From: Larix kaempferi
Lineage: Eukaryota; Streptophyta; Pinopsida; Pinales; Pinaceae
Length of the DNA stretch: 64,000 nt
NCBI GenBank assembly: GCA_027924585.1
Contig: BSBM01001448.1
Span: 2,108,001-2,172,000, forward strand
Direction of reading: 5' to 3'
The notes under the pieces are model-generated. The model ran no database searches, was not told where the DNA came from, and saw only the letters and a list, made by a program, of their open reading frames with translations. Shown piece after piece: positions 22,986 to 33,543 of this stretch (position 1 is the stretch's first letter; each line of letters opens with the position of its first letter). The position numbers and the translations under genes are program-made.

Positions 22986-23480
22986 AATGGTTCCGTTGCC
23001 GCGCGACTGAGACTTGTTATTTTGGCGACGCGCGAGATAGAAGAGCCAACAAATGGTTCCGTTGCCGCGCGAATGAGACTTGTTATTTTGGCGACGCGCG
23101 AGATAGAAGAGCCAACAAATGGTTCCGTTGCCGCGCGAATGAGACTTGTTATTTTGGCGACGCGCGAGATAGAAGAGCCAACAAATGGTTCCGTTGCCGC
23201 GCGAATGAGACTTGTTATTTTGGCAACGCGCGAGATAGAAGAGTCAACAAATGGTTCCGTTGCCTAGTGACCAACAAATGGTTCTGTTGCCTTATGACTT
23301 TTTGATCACATTACTTCCATGGCTTTGAACCCTGTTGATTGAGCCAACAAATGATTCCTTTGCCTTGCGACTTGTTGCTGTAAGACTTACTAGTCACGCG
23401 ACATCTGAGACTGTTGCTGAAGACAACATAAGGTTCTGTTACACTGAGACTTGCTCAGCTAACAAATGTGTTACTGGAAT
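22980..23480 (+). repeat. 66-bp tandem array repeating the LTR/primer-site junction
   Basis: Units begin at 22980, 23046, 23112, 23178 and 23244 with a 66-bp period. Each contains the LTR end CCAACA, two A's, and the primer-site-like TGGTTCCGTTGCCGCGCG. Shorter, more diverged repeats of the first ~20 bp follow at 23271, 23344 and 23459. The period is divisible by three, so one frame stays open across four units, but that peptide starts inside the LTR and is probably incidental. The four full copies are almost identical, so the expansion is recent or homogenised. Confidence 0.9.
22988..23005 (+). other. Primer-binding site of element G
   Basis: TGGTTCCGTTGCCGCGCG, two bases after the LTR end. 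It begins with TGG as required. The core CCGTTGCCG is shared with the tRNA-Asp-type site (TGGCGCCGTTGCCGGGGA) of many plant Ty3/Gypsy elements, but bases 4-5 differ. The tRNA is therefore not certain. The same 18 bases recur at 23054, 23120 and 23186. Confidence 0.6.
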
Positions 23481-23951
23481 CCTACAGCTAAGGAAATTGG
23501 AGATTGGTTTGATTTAAAGGCTAAAGAGTTTGCTGAACAAGAAAATAGAAGCCCTACGCTTCAAACAGAAGATTGGTTACAGAAGTATATTTATGCTGAC
23601 CTTTACGAAATTTTCTTTGTTACGTTTGCATTGGAGTTACACGCTTGGATAGCCAAGTTAGCAGAATCTAGACCTACGCTGCATGTTGATCGACCCGTCA
23701 CGTGGACGCCTGAGCTAGTTAGTATTGTGAAGCGGATAGACAATCCTGTGTCCCGCGCAGTAGACTTTTGGTTGAATAGTCTACTGGAAGGTTTTATTAC
23801 CGAATTTGCAGTCGATACAAGAAAGAGTTTCAGTGAAGCTGAGAGGAGTTTCTTCCAAGTACACAGAGGTAAGTTCTTAAATTCTCTGAACTTATGGATT
23901 AAAATGCTTCTGTATGAAAAAGGAAAGCTATGTATTGCTTCTGATGAATAG
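23466..23951 (+). CDS. ORF1 of element G, unknown helical protein in frame with gag-pol
   Basis: 161 codons ending in UAG. I do not recognise a domain. The sequence looks mostly helical, with Trp, Leu and Phe regularly spaced and charged residues between (for example LYEIFFVTFALELHAWIAKL), so it is probably folded. It is in the same frame as gag-pol: after the UAG come only four codons before the gag-pol ATG at 23964. That geometry suits readthrough, reinitiation or leaky scanning, and would allow an ORF1-gag-pol fusion. It could be a matrix-like gag N-terminus split off by the stop. The ATG at 23466 overlaps the last repeat of the primer-site array; the true start is uncertain. Confidence 0.55.
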   Translation: MCYWNPTAKEIGDWFDLKAKEFAEQENRSPTLQTEDWLQKYIYADLYEIFFVTFALELHAWIAKLAESRPTLHVDRPVTWTPELVSIVKRIDNPVSRAVDFWLNSLLEGFITEFAVDTRKSFSEAERSFFQVHRGKFLNSLNLWIKMLLYEKGKLCIASDE

Positions 23952-23963
23952 CATAGTCAAGTA

Positions 23964-26900
23964 ATGTCCGTAGATTCTGATAGTGATCCTGAAGTTATTG
24001 GTTGCACTCGTAGTGGAAAACGATATAAAGTAGGCCTTGACCAATATCCTTTTGAGTCTAGCCCAAACGATAGCCAAGTTCCTAGAGCAAGCCATATAGA
24101 AAGACAAGGGAGTGCTCATATCCCGTATTACCCCTTTACACCGCAAAAACCAGACGGAGCTCAGTATAATCCTACAGTAACACCTTCTAGTAGCCCACAC
24201 GCTACTTCTAGTACCTCTGTACCACCTTTGTTTAACCATCCCGGAGGCACTGCTACAGTACCTCCATCTCAAACCCGTGCAAGAAGGATGGGTGATGACA
24301 TGAAACTACCAACTTTTAGAGGAACAGGGATAGAGGACCCTGAGCAGCACTGGTTCTTATGTGAAGCCATTTGGACAATTAAGCAAATTAATGATGATGC
24401 TGTTAAACTGGTTCAGTTAGCAACCACACTAAGAGAAAGAGCCTTGACTTGGTTCATGAAATACTCAGCAGCACAGAATAGGACGCTTGCTGAGGTAAGA
24501 AATGCCATGATTAGAGAATTCAAGAAACCTAAGTCAGAATCACAGTGTATAACAGAGCTCAAAGACATCAAACAGTTACCTACAGAATCAGTATGGGACT
24601 TTGACCAGAAGTTCAAAGCCTTGATAGATCAAGTAAGCTTCGAGTTTGCACCACAGCAACATAAAGAATGGTTCATTGCTGCACTGCTTCCACACATTAG
24701 ACTTCCTCTTATGCAACAGAATCTCAATACTCAGGAACAAGCTCTAGAAATGGCTATGAAACTAGAAGCTTCGCCAATTGCAGGAACAAGCAACGATGTT
24801 GCGCATTTACAGAACCAATTAGCAAACTTAACCTTGCAAGTGCATGATATTAAGAAAGGCAAGGAGATTAAGGAAGAAATTTGGTGTACAAAATGTAAAG
24901 CCCAAGGTCATTCAAAGGACCATTGTCCTGTTTTCATAGACTATATTGCAACTGGAGCACCTAATCCTTTACCACAGGCACAAGGGCCTTGGTGTGAAAT
25001 CTGCAGAACTAGAGGTCATAGACCACAAGAATGCCACTTACTTCAGAAATATGTACAAACTCCAAAGAATCTATATTGTAATTTCTGTAAATCAGTAGGT
25101 CATGATGAGAACAACTGTAGAGCATATGATCTTATGATAGAAAGAAAGCATGATGTTTATAGGGTACAAGCAGAGACACAAGGACCCACAGCAGGTCCAC
25201 CTTATGACCAACCTCGGGACGCCCGAGCAGCAAATTACAGAGGACGCGGACGCACAACAAACTTTGGTCGTGGAAGAGGACAGATCACTTGTTATAATTG
25301 CGGAGAACAAGGTCATTTTGCTAGGGATTGCCAAAATCCTACAACCCTCTGCAGGTATTGTAAATCTTCTGACCATATCATTGAAGAATGCCCTCAGTTA
25401 CAGGCTAAGATGCAAGCAAAGACACCACAGGTCAATCAGAATATCCAGTTGATTGGAGCAGAAAAAAGAGAACCAGACCCTACAGTTAATATAGTGACAC
25501 GCAGTGGAGCTACCACTGGTGCGCAAGAGATGGGAACGGGAAAGCAAGCGACGCAATGGGTGCGCCGCGCTAACATTAAACCAGCCCCACTTAACCTACA
25601 GAAGCAAAAAGAAGCATTTAAGCAAGCTCAAGAGTATTTCTCAGATCCGAGAGCTTCAAGTTCTGCCGCAATTCCGCAGAACAATAGTAGATCGCAAGTG
25701 CTAAGACAAGACAACCTGGTACAAGAACAGGCCACTACAGCTAGAAGACCTGATGACGATAAGGAGCATGCACTAGGCAGTGTTCATGCGTTCCTGCGAC
25801 AATGTTTAAAATTGTTGCGCAATGAACAAGCAACTCTAGAACTCCAACACCTGTTGGATCAGTGCCAACACTCTGCTTCGACGAACACACCACAGCGTGC
25901 TGTTCACCAGATTAGGAGTCACACTAGAACTGGAAAAGAGATGAGGCTTACAGCGCAGATTGGAGCATTTGAAATGGACGAAGTCATGTTAGACTTGGGC
26001 TCAGAAGCCAATGTTCTCACTATGCAGACATGGGAACAGATGGGAAGCCCTCAGCTTACAAGATCCCCTATCCAGCTAAGACTCGCAAATCAGCAACGAG
26101 TCTCTCCATTGGGCAGATTACCCAATGTACCTATTGATATTGAAGGAGTAAGAAGCTCTGCAGATTTTGAAGTAATCAAAATTATGGATGATAGTAGACC
26201 ATACCCAGCGCTGTTAGGAATAGACTGGGCACTTGATAATTTGGCTGTCATTAACCTGAAGAAAAGACAGATGACCTTTGAGGATGACCAGATCAGGGTC
26301 ATCGCACCTCTTGATCCTATTCAAGGACCAAGATATATAGAACCCATTCGCGCAGAAGAGGAAGCGCGCCACATGGAAAGCTTGTATCAGATGACCACTA
26401 ACCACAGTGACTATGTCAACCCCACAGCAGACGGCCATATCAGCTGGCGATGTGATAGCTCGTGCACATCAGATTCAGATGCAGGATTGGAAAACTGGCA
26501 GAATCGTCTACATGAGGTTTCTGCAAGACGTTGCGCCATGATGACTAAATCCATCCGATGGATTGGCACAGAATTAATTGATACTCCAACTTTTGATGGC
26601 TTAACTGAAGTAACTAAATTCATACAGGAATATGAACAAAAGCTTCCAGAACCGCAGCGCATCCAGGCACTGGATATAGCATTGCGCGCTACACCCGCAA
26701 GATGGTGGATTGCGCACAAGGAGAATATTCATACATGGAAAGACTGTCGCAGATTGATACTGCGCAGATTTCAGGACACCACAGCCGAAGCGCTACGCAA
26801 ATATGAAGGACAGAGTGACCCCAGGTCACACATTGAAGCATGTATTCAGCAATGGTCAGATATTCCGGAAGATGAATGGGTTCACCAATTCATCCACACA

Positions 26901-29900
26901 TTAGATACAATTCCAAGGAATTGGTATACTGAAATAGAATTGCGCAAAGGCACTCTTACTTGGGCTCTTATGATAGAAAGTTTTCAACTTACATTCAGCT
27001 TTGAGTCAGAGCATCCAAGCATTGATCAGGCTCTGAAGTGTATTAAAAAGAAGGTATTTGAACCAGGTCTAGTAACAGAATATTCCCAACCAGATTGGGC
27101 TGTCCAGATAGAACATGCCCTGGAATGCTATAACTTCACCGCTGAAGATGAGGAGGACGATCCTCGCAACATCAATATCCCAGAATCAGAAGGGACGCGC
27201 AATATTGAAGGTCCTGAGCTTGACATTCCTGCCATCGCAGAACACGTCAAGCTCAAGAAAGTTAACATTGGTACAGAAGCTGACCCAAAGTTTGCTTCTA
27301 TAGGAGATTATTGGGATGATGAAACCGTTGCGCATGTTTCAGATTTATTACGTGATTACCAGGATATCTTTCCTACCAAGTTCACAGAAATGAAAGGCAT
27401 CCTAGGAGACTTAGGAGTGATGCGCATACCTCTGAAACCCGACGCCAAGCCAGTAAAGCAGCGCCCATACAGGTTGAACCCGCGCTACAAAGAAAAAGTC
27501 AAAGAAGAAATTGATAAGATGCTTGCAGCAGGTATTATTGAGCCAGTAGAGGAAAGCGATTGGATTAGTCCTATGGTGGTCCAAGAAAAGAAAACGAAAG
27601 GTGAAATAAGAATTTGTGTCGACTTGCGCAAACTCAATGATGCATCAGCGCACGACCCATTTCCCACTCCTTTCACAGATGAAGTACTTGATAATGTTGG
27701 AGGACAAGAGGCTTACTCTTTCACTGATGGATTTTCGGGATATCATCAGATTAGAATCCATCCGGATGACCGCCACAAGACTACTTTTGCAACTGAATGG
27801 GGCTCATTCCAGTATACGGTAATGCCCTTTGGTCTTAAAAACGCACCTGCTATTTTCTCTAGAGTTGTTGTTGCTGTTTTTAAAGAATTTATCCACAAGT
27901 TTTTAGAAGTCTATTTTGATGACTGGACTGTATTTGGTTTACTCAAGAACCATATTGCGAATCTGCGCATGATGCTAGAAAAATGTAGACAGCATCAGAT
28001 TTCCCTTAACTTGAAAAAATGTATATTCTGTGCCCCCTTTGGTATTTTGTTGGGACATATTGTATGCAGACAAGGACTCTTGATGGATCCTGCGAAGGTT
28101 GCCATCATTGCTAAGTTACCTGCGCCCAACTCAGTTAAGCAATTGCGCACTACATTGGGACATACAGGATACTACAGAAAATTCATCAAAGGATATGCAA
28201 GGATCACAGCGCCTATGGAAAGATTGCTGAAGAAGGATTCGAAGTTCCAATGGACAGAGGAATGCCAACAGAGCTTGGACACACTTAAAGAAAAGATGAT
28301 CACAGCGCCTATTCTAGTTTTCCCGGATTGGAGAAAACCTTTTCATGTTCATGTTGATGCTTCTTCCATAGCATTAGGAATCGTGCTTACACAGTCTGGA
28401 GAAGGAAGTATTGATCACCCAATTGCTTACTCCAGCAGAAAGCTCTCTACAGCTGAGAAGAACTACACCACTACAGAACGGGAAGGACTAGCTATGGTGT
28501 ATGCCTTACAGAAATTCAGACACTACCTGTTAGGAGCTCACTTTAAAATGTATACTGATCATTCTGCTTTGAAATATTTGGTCAATAAACCAGTTTTAGG
28601 AGGCAGAATTTGCAGATGGCTATTGCTCTTTCAAGAGTATGATTTTGAGGTTATTGTAAAGCCAGGCAGATTGAATGCAGGGCCTGACCATCTATCCAGA
28701 ATAGAGTCAGGAGAGGAACCTACGAGTCTGGAGGACAATCTGCCTGACGCACAGTTGTTTTATATCCAAGCAGCAGACGAATATTACTCTGATATTCTTA
28801 AGTTTCTCACTACCGGACAAGCGCCGGCTGAGTTTACAATCCAGCAGAAGAAGCAACTTGTTGTCAGAGCCGCAGACTTCACTTTGATAGCAGGCCAGCT
28901 TTATAAGTTGGGCCCTGACGAAATTTTGCGCAGATGTATCTTACCACATGAAAAGAGCTCTATCATCGCAGAAGCGCATTCAGGTACCGCAGGAGGCCAT
29001 TTCGCAGGAAAGCCGACTGCGCAGAAGATATTAGCCGCAGGACTTTGGTGGCCGACATTGCACAAGGATACTAAGGAATTCTGTAAATGTTGCGATGTGT
29101 GCCAGCGCACAGGAAAACCCTCAAGGAGAGATGAAATGCCGCTAAGACCCCAGATCACACTGCGTGCTTTTGATAAATGGGCCATTGACTTTGTAGGACC
29201 TATTAACCCACCAGGAAAAAGAACTGGCGCAAGATATATCATTACAGCTACTGAGTACCTCACCCGATGGGCTGAGGCGAAGCCAGTTAAGAACTGCGAC
29301 GCTGCTACTGCCGCGCAGTTCATTTTCGAGAACATTATCACTAGGTTTGGATGCCCAGTGATCCTCATGAGTGATCAAGGTACACATTTCCTCAATGAGA
29401 CTATAGAGGCCCTTACTGAAGAATTTCAAATTAATCACCATAAGAGTACACCCTACCATCCTCAAGCTAATGGTACGGTGGAAGCATTCAATAAGATCCT
29501 TGAGAATGCCCTGACGAAGATCTGTAATCAACAAAGAGATGATTGGGACCTTAGAGTCACAGCTGTATTATGGGCTTACAGAACCACTTGCAAGAAATTA
29601 ACAGGTCACACACCTTTCAGCTTGGTGTATGGACAAGAAGCAGTTATGCCCATGGAATACATTGTTCCCAGTCTCCGGATTGCGCAAATTACAGAAATGG
29701 CAGATCCTGACACTATGAATGAAAGACTTTCGCAACTGCTTTCTTTAGAAGAAGACAGACTTATGGCCGGATTTCATCAACAGGTACAGAAGGCAAGACA
29801 GAAAGCTTGGCATGACAGGCACATTAAGAATAAGCACTTTGAAGAAGGAGACTTGGTACTCCTTTACGATAGTAAATTCATCAAGTTTCCAGGCAAGTTT

Positions 29901-30053
29901 CGTGTGCATTGGTTAGGTCCTTTTCAGGTACTAAAAATAACAGACGGAGGCGCAGTTCAGCTTGCGAAGCTGAATGGAGAACTACTACCTACAATGATAA
30001 ACGGGAGTCGGCTTAAGCTTTATTGCGACGGCCACTCCGCCCTGTCGACATAA
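23964..30053 (+). CDS. Gag-pol polyprotein of element G, 2029 aa, intact
   Basis: One uninterrupted frame encodes all enzymes for retrotransposition. Order by residue: gag domain ~110-270; five CX2CX4HX4C zinc knuckles starting at C308, C344, C372, C443 and C463; retropepsin with D677-L-G and ALLG at ~749; a second gag-like domain ~870-1025; reverse transcriptase ~1155-1400 with D1255 and Y1317-F-D-D; RNase H from ~1455 (D1465); integrase with an HHCC finger from ~1672 and catalytic D1742, D1804 and E1840 (DD35E). The C-terminus has a WLGPF motif of GPY/F type and no chromodomain. Gag and knuckles would package RNA in cytoplasmic particles; PR processes the polyprotein; RT/RH make cDNA; INT inserts it in the nucleus. 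Gag and pol are one frame, so no frameshift is needed. The second gag-like domain is unusual. Confidence 0.95.
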   Translation: MSVDSDSDPEVIGCTRSGKRYKVGLDQYPFESSPNDSQVPRASHIERQGSAHIPYYPFTPQKPDGAQYNPTVTPSSSPHATSSTSVPPLFNHPGGTATVPPSQTRARRMGDDMKLPTFRGTGIEDPEQHWFLCEAIWTIKQINDDAVKLVQLATTLRERALTWFMKYSAAQNRTLAEVRNAMIREFKKPKSESQCITELKDIKQLPTESVWDFDQKFKALIDQVSFEFAPQQHKEWFIAALLPHIRLPLMQQNLNTQEQALEMAMKLEASPIAGTSNDVAHLQNQLANLTLQVHDIKKGKEIKEEIWCTKCKAQGHSKDHCPVFIDYIATGAPNPLPQAQGPWCEICRTRGHRPQECHLLQKYVQTPKNLYCNFCKSVGHDENNCRAYDLMIERKHDVYRVQAETQGPTAGPPYDQPRDARAANYRGRGRTTNFGRGRGQITCYNCGEQGHFARDCQNPTTLCRYCKSSDHIIEECPQLQAKMQAKTPQVNQNIQLIGAEKREPDPTVNIVTRSGATTGAQEMGTGKQATQWVRRANIKPAPLNLQKQKEAFKQAQEYFSDPRASSSAAIPQNNSRSQVLRQDNLVQEQATTARRPDDDKEHALGSVHAFLRQCLKLLRNEQATLELQHLLDQCQHSASTNTPQRAVHQIRSHTRTGKEMRLTAQIGAFEMDEVMLDLGSEANVLTMQTWEQMGSPQLTRSPIQLRLANQQRVSPLGRLPNVPIDIEGVRSSADFEVIKIMDDSRPYPALLGIDWALDNLAVINLKKRQMTFEDDQIRVIAPLDPIQGPRYIEPIRAEEEARHMESLYQMTTNHSDYVNPTADGHISWRCDSSCTSDSDAGLENWQNRLHEVSARRCAMMTKSIRWIGTELIDTPTFDGLTEVTKFIQEYEQKLPEPQRIQALDIALRATPARWWIAHKENIHTWKDCRRLILRRFQDTTAEALRKYEGQSDPRSHIEACIQQWSDIPEDEWVHQFIHTLDTIPRNWYTEIELRKGTLTWALMIESFQLTFSFESEHPSIDQALKCIKKKVFEPGLVTEYSQPDWAVQIEHALECYNFTAEDEEDDPRNINIPESEGTRNIEGPELDIPAIAEHVKLKKVNIGTEADPKFASIGDYWDDETVAHVSDLLRDYQDIFPTKFTEMKGILGDLGVMRIPLKPDAKPVKQRPYRLNPRYKEKVKEEIDKMLAAGIIEPVEESDWISPMVVQEKKTKGEIRICVDLRKLNDASAHDPFPTPFTDEVLDNVGGQEAYSFTDGFSGYHQIRIHPDDRHKTTFATEWGSFQYTVMPFGLKNAPAIFSRVVVAVFKEFIHKFLEVYFDDWTVFGLLKNHIANLRMMLEKCRQHQISLNLKKCIFCAPFGILLGHIVCRQGLLMDPAKVAIIAKLPAPNSVKQLRTTLGHTGYYRKFIKGYARITAPMERLLKKDSKFQWTEECQQSLDTLKEKMITAPILVFPDWRKPFHVHVDASSIALGIVLTQSGEGSIDHPIAYSSRKLSTAEKNYTTTEREGLAMVYALQKFRHYLLGAHFKMYTDHSALKYLVNKPVLGGRICRWLLLFQEYDFEVIVKPGRLNAGPDHLSRIESGEEPTSLEDNLPDAQLFYIQAADEYYSDILKFLTTGQAPAEFTIQQKKQLVVRAADFTLIAGQLYKLGPDEILRRCILPHEKSSIIAEAHSGTAGGHFAGKPTAQKILAAGLWWPTLHKDTKEFCKCCDVCQRTGKPSRRDEMPLRPQITLRAFDKWAIDFVGPINPPGKRTGARYIITATEYLTRWAEAKPVKNCDAATAAQFIFENIITRFGCPVILMSDQGTHFLNETIEALTEEFQINHHKSTPYHPQANGTVEAFNKILENALTKICNQQRDDWDLRVTAVLWAYRTTCKKLTGHTPFSLVYGQEAVMPMEYIVPSLRIAQITEMADPDTMNERLSQLLSLEEDRLMAGFHQQVQKARQKAWHDRHIKNKHFEEGDLVLLYDSKFIKFPGKFRVHWLGPFQVLKITDGGAVQLAKLNGELLPTMINGSRLKLYCDGHSALST

Positions 30054-30872
30054 TATATTACTCAGGAATGCAGATGCCCAGTGTAGTTGAAAGAGACATC
30101 GCATTTAGTCTACACGGAAGCTGCGACACACCCTCAGTTTCCAGCTTCCTGCGCAGTTCCTTGAAATATCCGCGCATCCTGAATAAAAATTGCTTGAGCA
30201 AAGCTTAGCAGTCCGCTCTGGCGAAGTTTTGCTTTGTGGACCATTGGACTATCGCTCTTGCGAAGTCCCCTTTCATAATTTGCCGCTGAAAAGAGTTTTG
30301 TTGTGGACCCATAGAGGCACGGTTTCCTAAGTTGAAATGACCCGCCGGAAATTTTGAATTACAGCAGTTATGTAGCCGCGTTTGAATAAATGAAGGATAA
30401 GGCCGCTATTTAATTCTACCCGTTCTGACGGATTCGGCTTAATCTCCGAAAGATTTGCATTTAACTCAGGCGCCGAAAGCATTAGCTTCTCCCGGAAGGC
30501 TGTCAGAACCCGTCAATCACACTAAATGCACCGATACGGCAAGGAGGATAGCGTGTTGTCAACTCATCTGTAGCCGCCTATAGCTACGTAACCCCACTTG
30601 GTCGCATTTACTAACCCCGCTGGCTATACATACCTCACACTTGTATCAATTTCGGGTTACTGTCTCGAGTTGCATAAGTTGTGTTTGAAGATCTGCATTA
30701 TTGTTTTCAGAGCCGAGTGTGCAGACTATTTTCCCTTGTTTTCAGAGTCTATACCCTACGCAGTTCCGCCATTTGCTGTCCAGAGTTTTGTTATTTACAT
30801 TGGTTCACAACGGAGAATTTATCGACTGAAGAAGTTGTTCGTCAATTTCTACGCCGAGGCTTAGATTTCGGC
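30054..30872 (+). other. Spacer between pol and ORF3 of element G
   Basis: About 820 bp without a convincing ORF. It contains paired short words such as CTCTGGCGAAG / CTCTTGCGAAG (30215-30265) but no clear promoter. ORF3 must be reached by splicing, an internal promoter or reinitiation; I see no decisive splice pair. Confidence 0.4.
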
Positions 30873-31094
30873 ATGGCCACTCCGGTGACGGCTTCGACCT
30901 ACGTACACCTCGGTGCTACTGATCCCAGAACATCTCCAGGCACAAGAGCATCTCAGCAGCAGCAGGAGGAACCTGTTCCAGAGCCGCTCGCGTCTATGGT
31001 GAACTACCTTCCGCCGCGTCCAGATGATGCGCCGGATGTACAGATTCCGAAGAATGCAAAGTATCCAATTCCGCTACCCGCCACTACCGGCTAG
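30873..31094 (+). CDS. Short ORF overlapping the start of ORF3 (possible ORF3 N-terminus)
   Basis: 73 codons from ATGGCCACTCCG, a good plant start context, with a Gln/Glu/Pro-rich disordered sequence. It overlaps ORF3 by 71 bp in another frame. The protein sense seems to pass from this frame into ORF3 near 31080 (PIPLP at the end of one, PPLPA at the start of the other), suggesting that it was, or is, the N-terminus of ORF3. That would need a +1 shift, a small indel in this copy, or splicing. The upstream ATG at 30681 is in the same frame but adds Cys/Phe-rich sequence without coding character. Confidence 0.45.
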   Translation: MATPVTASTYVHLGATDPRTSPGTRASQQQQEEPVPEPLASMVNYLPPRPDDAPDVQIPKNAKYPIPLPATTG

Positions 31095-33531
31095 TGTGCG
31101 GGTAGAGGGCCAACTATTGGGAAACATTCCATTGGTTAAATTCTCTGATTTTAACCTTGGAGACTATAAGACATATCCTCAGTTTCAGTTGGACCGATAT
31201 TTGGATATCGTCCATAATCCCACCAGAAACGTTGATGAGTTTATCCCGAAGGGATTTGCAGCAAATCTTGAGCGCCCTGGACTCTTGAATTTGTTGAAGC
31301 TACCGCACTTTGGGCGTAGCAATGAAGTGAACGCAGTCGTTAAAACACTGCTATCCTGCGTTCATGGAGGTTACCTTTGGCTCGGGAGGCCAATTGATCT
31401 AAATGTTGATTTGATACACCGTATCACCGGCCTATCTAAGGTCGGGAAGGATCCCAATATCCATTTTGCGGGAAAGGAGAAGGACCGAAAATTAGCTGCA
31501 AAGCTGGTCCAGAAATATAACTTGACAAGAGGAGGTCGGGCTTATGACCTCACCACAGTTGAAGATGAGGCACTTCGCTTCACAGGAAGTCTGCTTGCAG
31601 GCAGACTTCTCACCAAGTGCCGACCAAAAGAAGTTACTGGAGCTGTCGTAGAGCTCGCTATCGCAGCTGCGGAGGGAGAACAGTACAATTGGTCTCTCTT
31701 CCTGCTGAATTCTTTTTTGGCTGATTGCCTGAATGTGCAGGACAATGCAGGCCAATCATTCCATTTTTCGTGGCTTCTAATTCTATGTGCTCTCGTCGGG
31801 TGGAAGGAGCCCCCGAATACTCAGTTCCGTCCACGCCGCGCAGGAGAGGTTGCCGGCATGCGCTACATCAACCTCTGGGATTCCCCTAATCCCGCGAAGC
31901 GCAAGATGAATCGCGCTGTTTTTTGTGAGTATTACTATCTCCTCCGAGAGACCATACAAGATATGCCAAGGCTGAGCGAGGAGACAGCCACATTGTATGA
32001 CGGGAAGTTGGCTTTTACTGCCGACATCCATCAACTCTACCTTCGGCCTTGCGACATTCCAGGTGACTGGGCGCTAGGTCTTTACAGGATGACCACAGAA
32101 GATGTCGAAGAAACCATTAAGTCGTGGTCCGATGAATGGAGAGCAGCAGCTGACATCGCACCTGCGATGCCACCCGCCGCTGCGCAAGAAAAAAATAAGG
32201 GCAAGGAAGCCCCTGAGCAAAGAAGCGATGAAGGCTCAACAGAACCAGCCACAAAGAAGCAGAAAGTGTCGCATCCCACTGAGGCCATTCCCTCGGAGAT
32301 CGACAAATATTTGAAAGACCAATTTCGTGAGATGAGGAACATGCATGCTCACATCCGAGGTGCTCTAGACTTACAATTTGTAGAACTAAAAGGTCTCGCA
32401 GGAAGGATTGCGCAGACCCATGCGCCAGCATCTACTTCGCAGGCGCCACAAGAAATTCCAACTGGTGAGCGAGTTGAAGAACTCACAGAAAGGCACACTG
32501 TCGTGCATATTCCGCCTACCAGCATGACACTTCCAGATCCCCTAGCTGAACTGCAGGTAAGCACAGTTGGACCTGTAGAAATTAATTTGTCTATGATTCC
32601 TATAGAAACTCTACAGCTAGTACAGGAGAAAGTTTCTCTTGAGTTGAGAGCTAGAGAGCTCTCTACTTTCCAGGCAAACCAACGACTGCAATCGCAGGAG
32701 ATAGAGCTGAAGGAAAGTCATAAGAATATCTCTGCGAAGCTTGCACTCTATGAGGCGCAAGACACCGGCATCAGAAACGCAATAGAAGAGATTGCTCAGG
32801 AATTGCCGGCTTGCGAGATTCAACCAGACCTCCCTCTGGTTGCAAAAGTTCAAATTATTGGCGAAAGGGCGAAAACCCTGGAGCAAGAAATAGCTGCTAT
32901 GGCAGAAGGCCATAAAACCCAGATTGCTGAGCTAGAAGCTCGCGTCGCTGCGCATCTTACGGATGATGCGCAGGTACAATTTGAAGCATTGAGCAGAGCT
33001 TCCACACGAATGAAAGGTCGAGTACAGGAAGCCAAGAATCTGATGGACCAGGCTATGGAAGCATGGTCAGAGCTTGTGAACCTCCCTTTTAAAGTAGGAC
33101 TATCAGAACAGGTGCAAGCTGCAGAACAGTCTCTCACTGTTCTGAATGAAGAAGCCAAGTCCTTAACAGGCTTGCCAAAGATGAAGAAAATGGGCGAAGT
33201 GCGCAAAATGCAGCAGCAACTGCACAAGCTCAGAACTGAAGATGAGAAGCTCACCAACAGCATTCAGCCATTCATGGATGAGTATGCTGAAATCGTTGGC
33301 CAGATTGAGACAAAAATCAAAGAGATTGCCGAGTCTCAAGAGATCATTGATACACTCACTAAAGATGAAACAACCGCAGAAACAGTACAGACAGCTGATC
33401 AGTGTATTGAGGAATTGGACTCCGCTATTGCGAAGTGGCAGAAAACATTCGCGGAGATTCAAGCAAACACAGAGGCGCAAATCCAAAGACCACGCGCTAG
33501 TGCGAGTGGCTCGAGGGCGAGCCACAAGTGA
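31024..33531 (+). CDS. ORF3 of element G: plant-transposon-associated domain plus coiled coil, 835 aa
   Basis: Intact 835-codon sense ORF ending 12 bp before the 3' LTR. Residues ~20-370 look globular, with the block GGYLWLGRPIDLNVDLIHRI and TGL that I associate with proteins of plant transposons (plant-mobile-domain or related putative transposon proteins); the family assignment is tentative. Around residue 415 is a basic KKQK stretch in a Lys/Glu-rich linker that could serve nuclear import. Residues ~520-820 are rich in Glu, Gln, Lys and Leu in heptad-like spacing and should form long coiled coils. No enzyme motif is visible. Extra ORFs of this kind between pol and the 3' LTR are known in plant Ty3/Gypsy elements, mostly of unknown function. 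The ATG at 31024 may not be the true start (see the overlapping short ORF). Confidence 0.75.
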   Translation: MMRRMYRFRRMQSIQFRYPPLPASVRVEGQLLGNIPLVKFSDFNLGDYKTYPQFQLDRYLDIVHNPTRNVDEFIPKGFAANLERPGLLNLLKLPHFGRSNEVNAVVKTLLSCVHGGYLWLGRPIDLNVDLIHRITGLSKVGKDPNIHFAGKEKDRKLAAKLVQKYNLTRGGRAYDLTTVEDEALRFTGSLLAGRLLTKCRPKEVTGAVVELAIAAAEGEQYNWSLFLLNSFLADCLNVQDNAGQSFHFSWLLILCALVGWKEPPNTQFRPRRAGEVAGMRYINLWDSPNPAKRKMNRAVFCEYYYLLRETIQDMPRLSEETATLYDGKLAFTADIHQLYLRPCDIPGDWALGLYRMTTEDVEETIKSWSDEWRAAADIAPAMPPAAAQEKNKGKEAPEQRSDEGSTEPATKKQKVSHPTEAIPSEIDKYLKDQFREMRNMHAHIRGALDLQFVELKGLAGRIAQTHAPASTSQAPQEIPTGERVEELTERHTVVHIPPTSMTLPDPLAELQVSTVGPVEINLSMIPIETLQLVQEKVSLELRARELSTFQANQRLQSQEIELKESHKNISAKLALYEAQDTGIRNAIEEIAQELPACEIQPDLPLVAKVQIIGERAKTLEQEIAAMAEGHKTQIAELEARVAAHLTDDAQVQFEALSRASTRMKGRVQEAKNLMDQAMEAWSELVNLPFKVGLSEQVQAAEQSLTVLNEEAKSLTGLPKMKKMGEVRKMQQQLHKLRTEDEKLTNSIQPFMDEYAEIVGQIETKIKEIAESQEIIDTLTKDETTAETVQTADQCIEELDSAIAKWQKTFAEIQANTEAQIQRPRASASGSRASHK

Positions 33532-33543
33532 GTGTTGGGGGCC
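33532..33543 (+). other. Polypurine-tract candidate of element G
   Basis: GTGTTGGGGGCC between the ORF3 stop and the 3' LTR start (TGTTGGGGCC). It is G-rich but not a clean purine run, and it resembles the LTR start itself, as if partly duplicated. It sits where plus-strand priming must occur. Confidence 0.4.

Noticed and set aside
22905-23267. 120-codon ORF with a repeated 22-residue peptide
   Set aside because: It is created by the 66-bp primer-site array (a multiple of three) and starts inside the LTR.
22980-23480. CRISPR-like appearance of the 66-bp array, and of the 52-bp array at 19-240
   Set aside because: Units are head-to-tail without unique spacers, and the context is plant retrotransposons.
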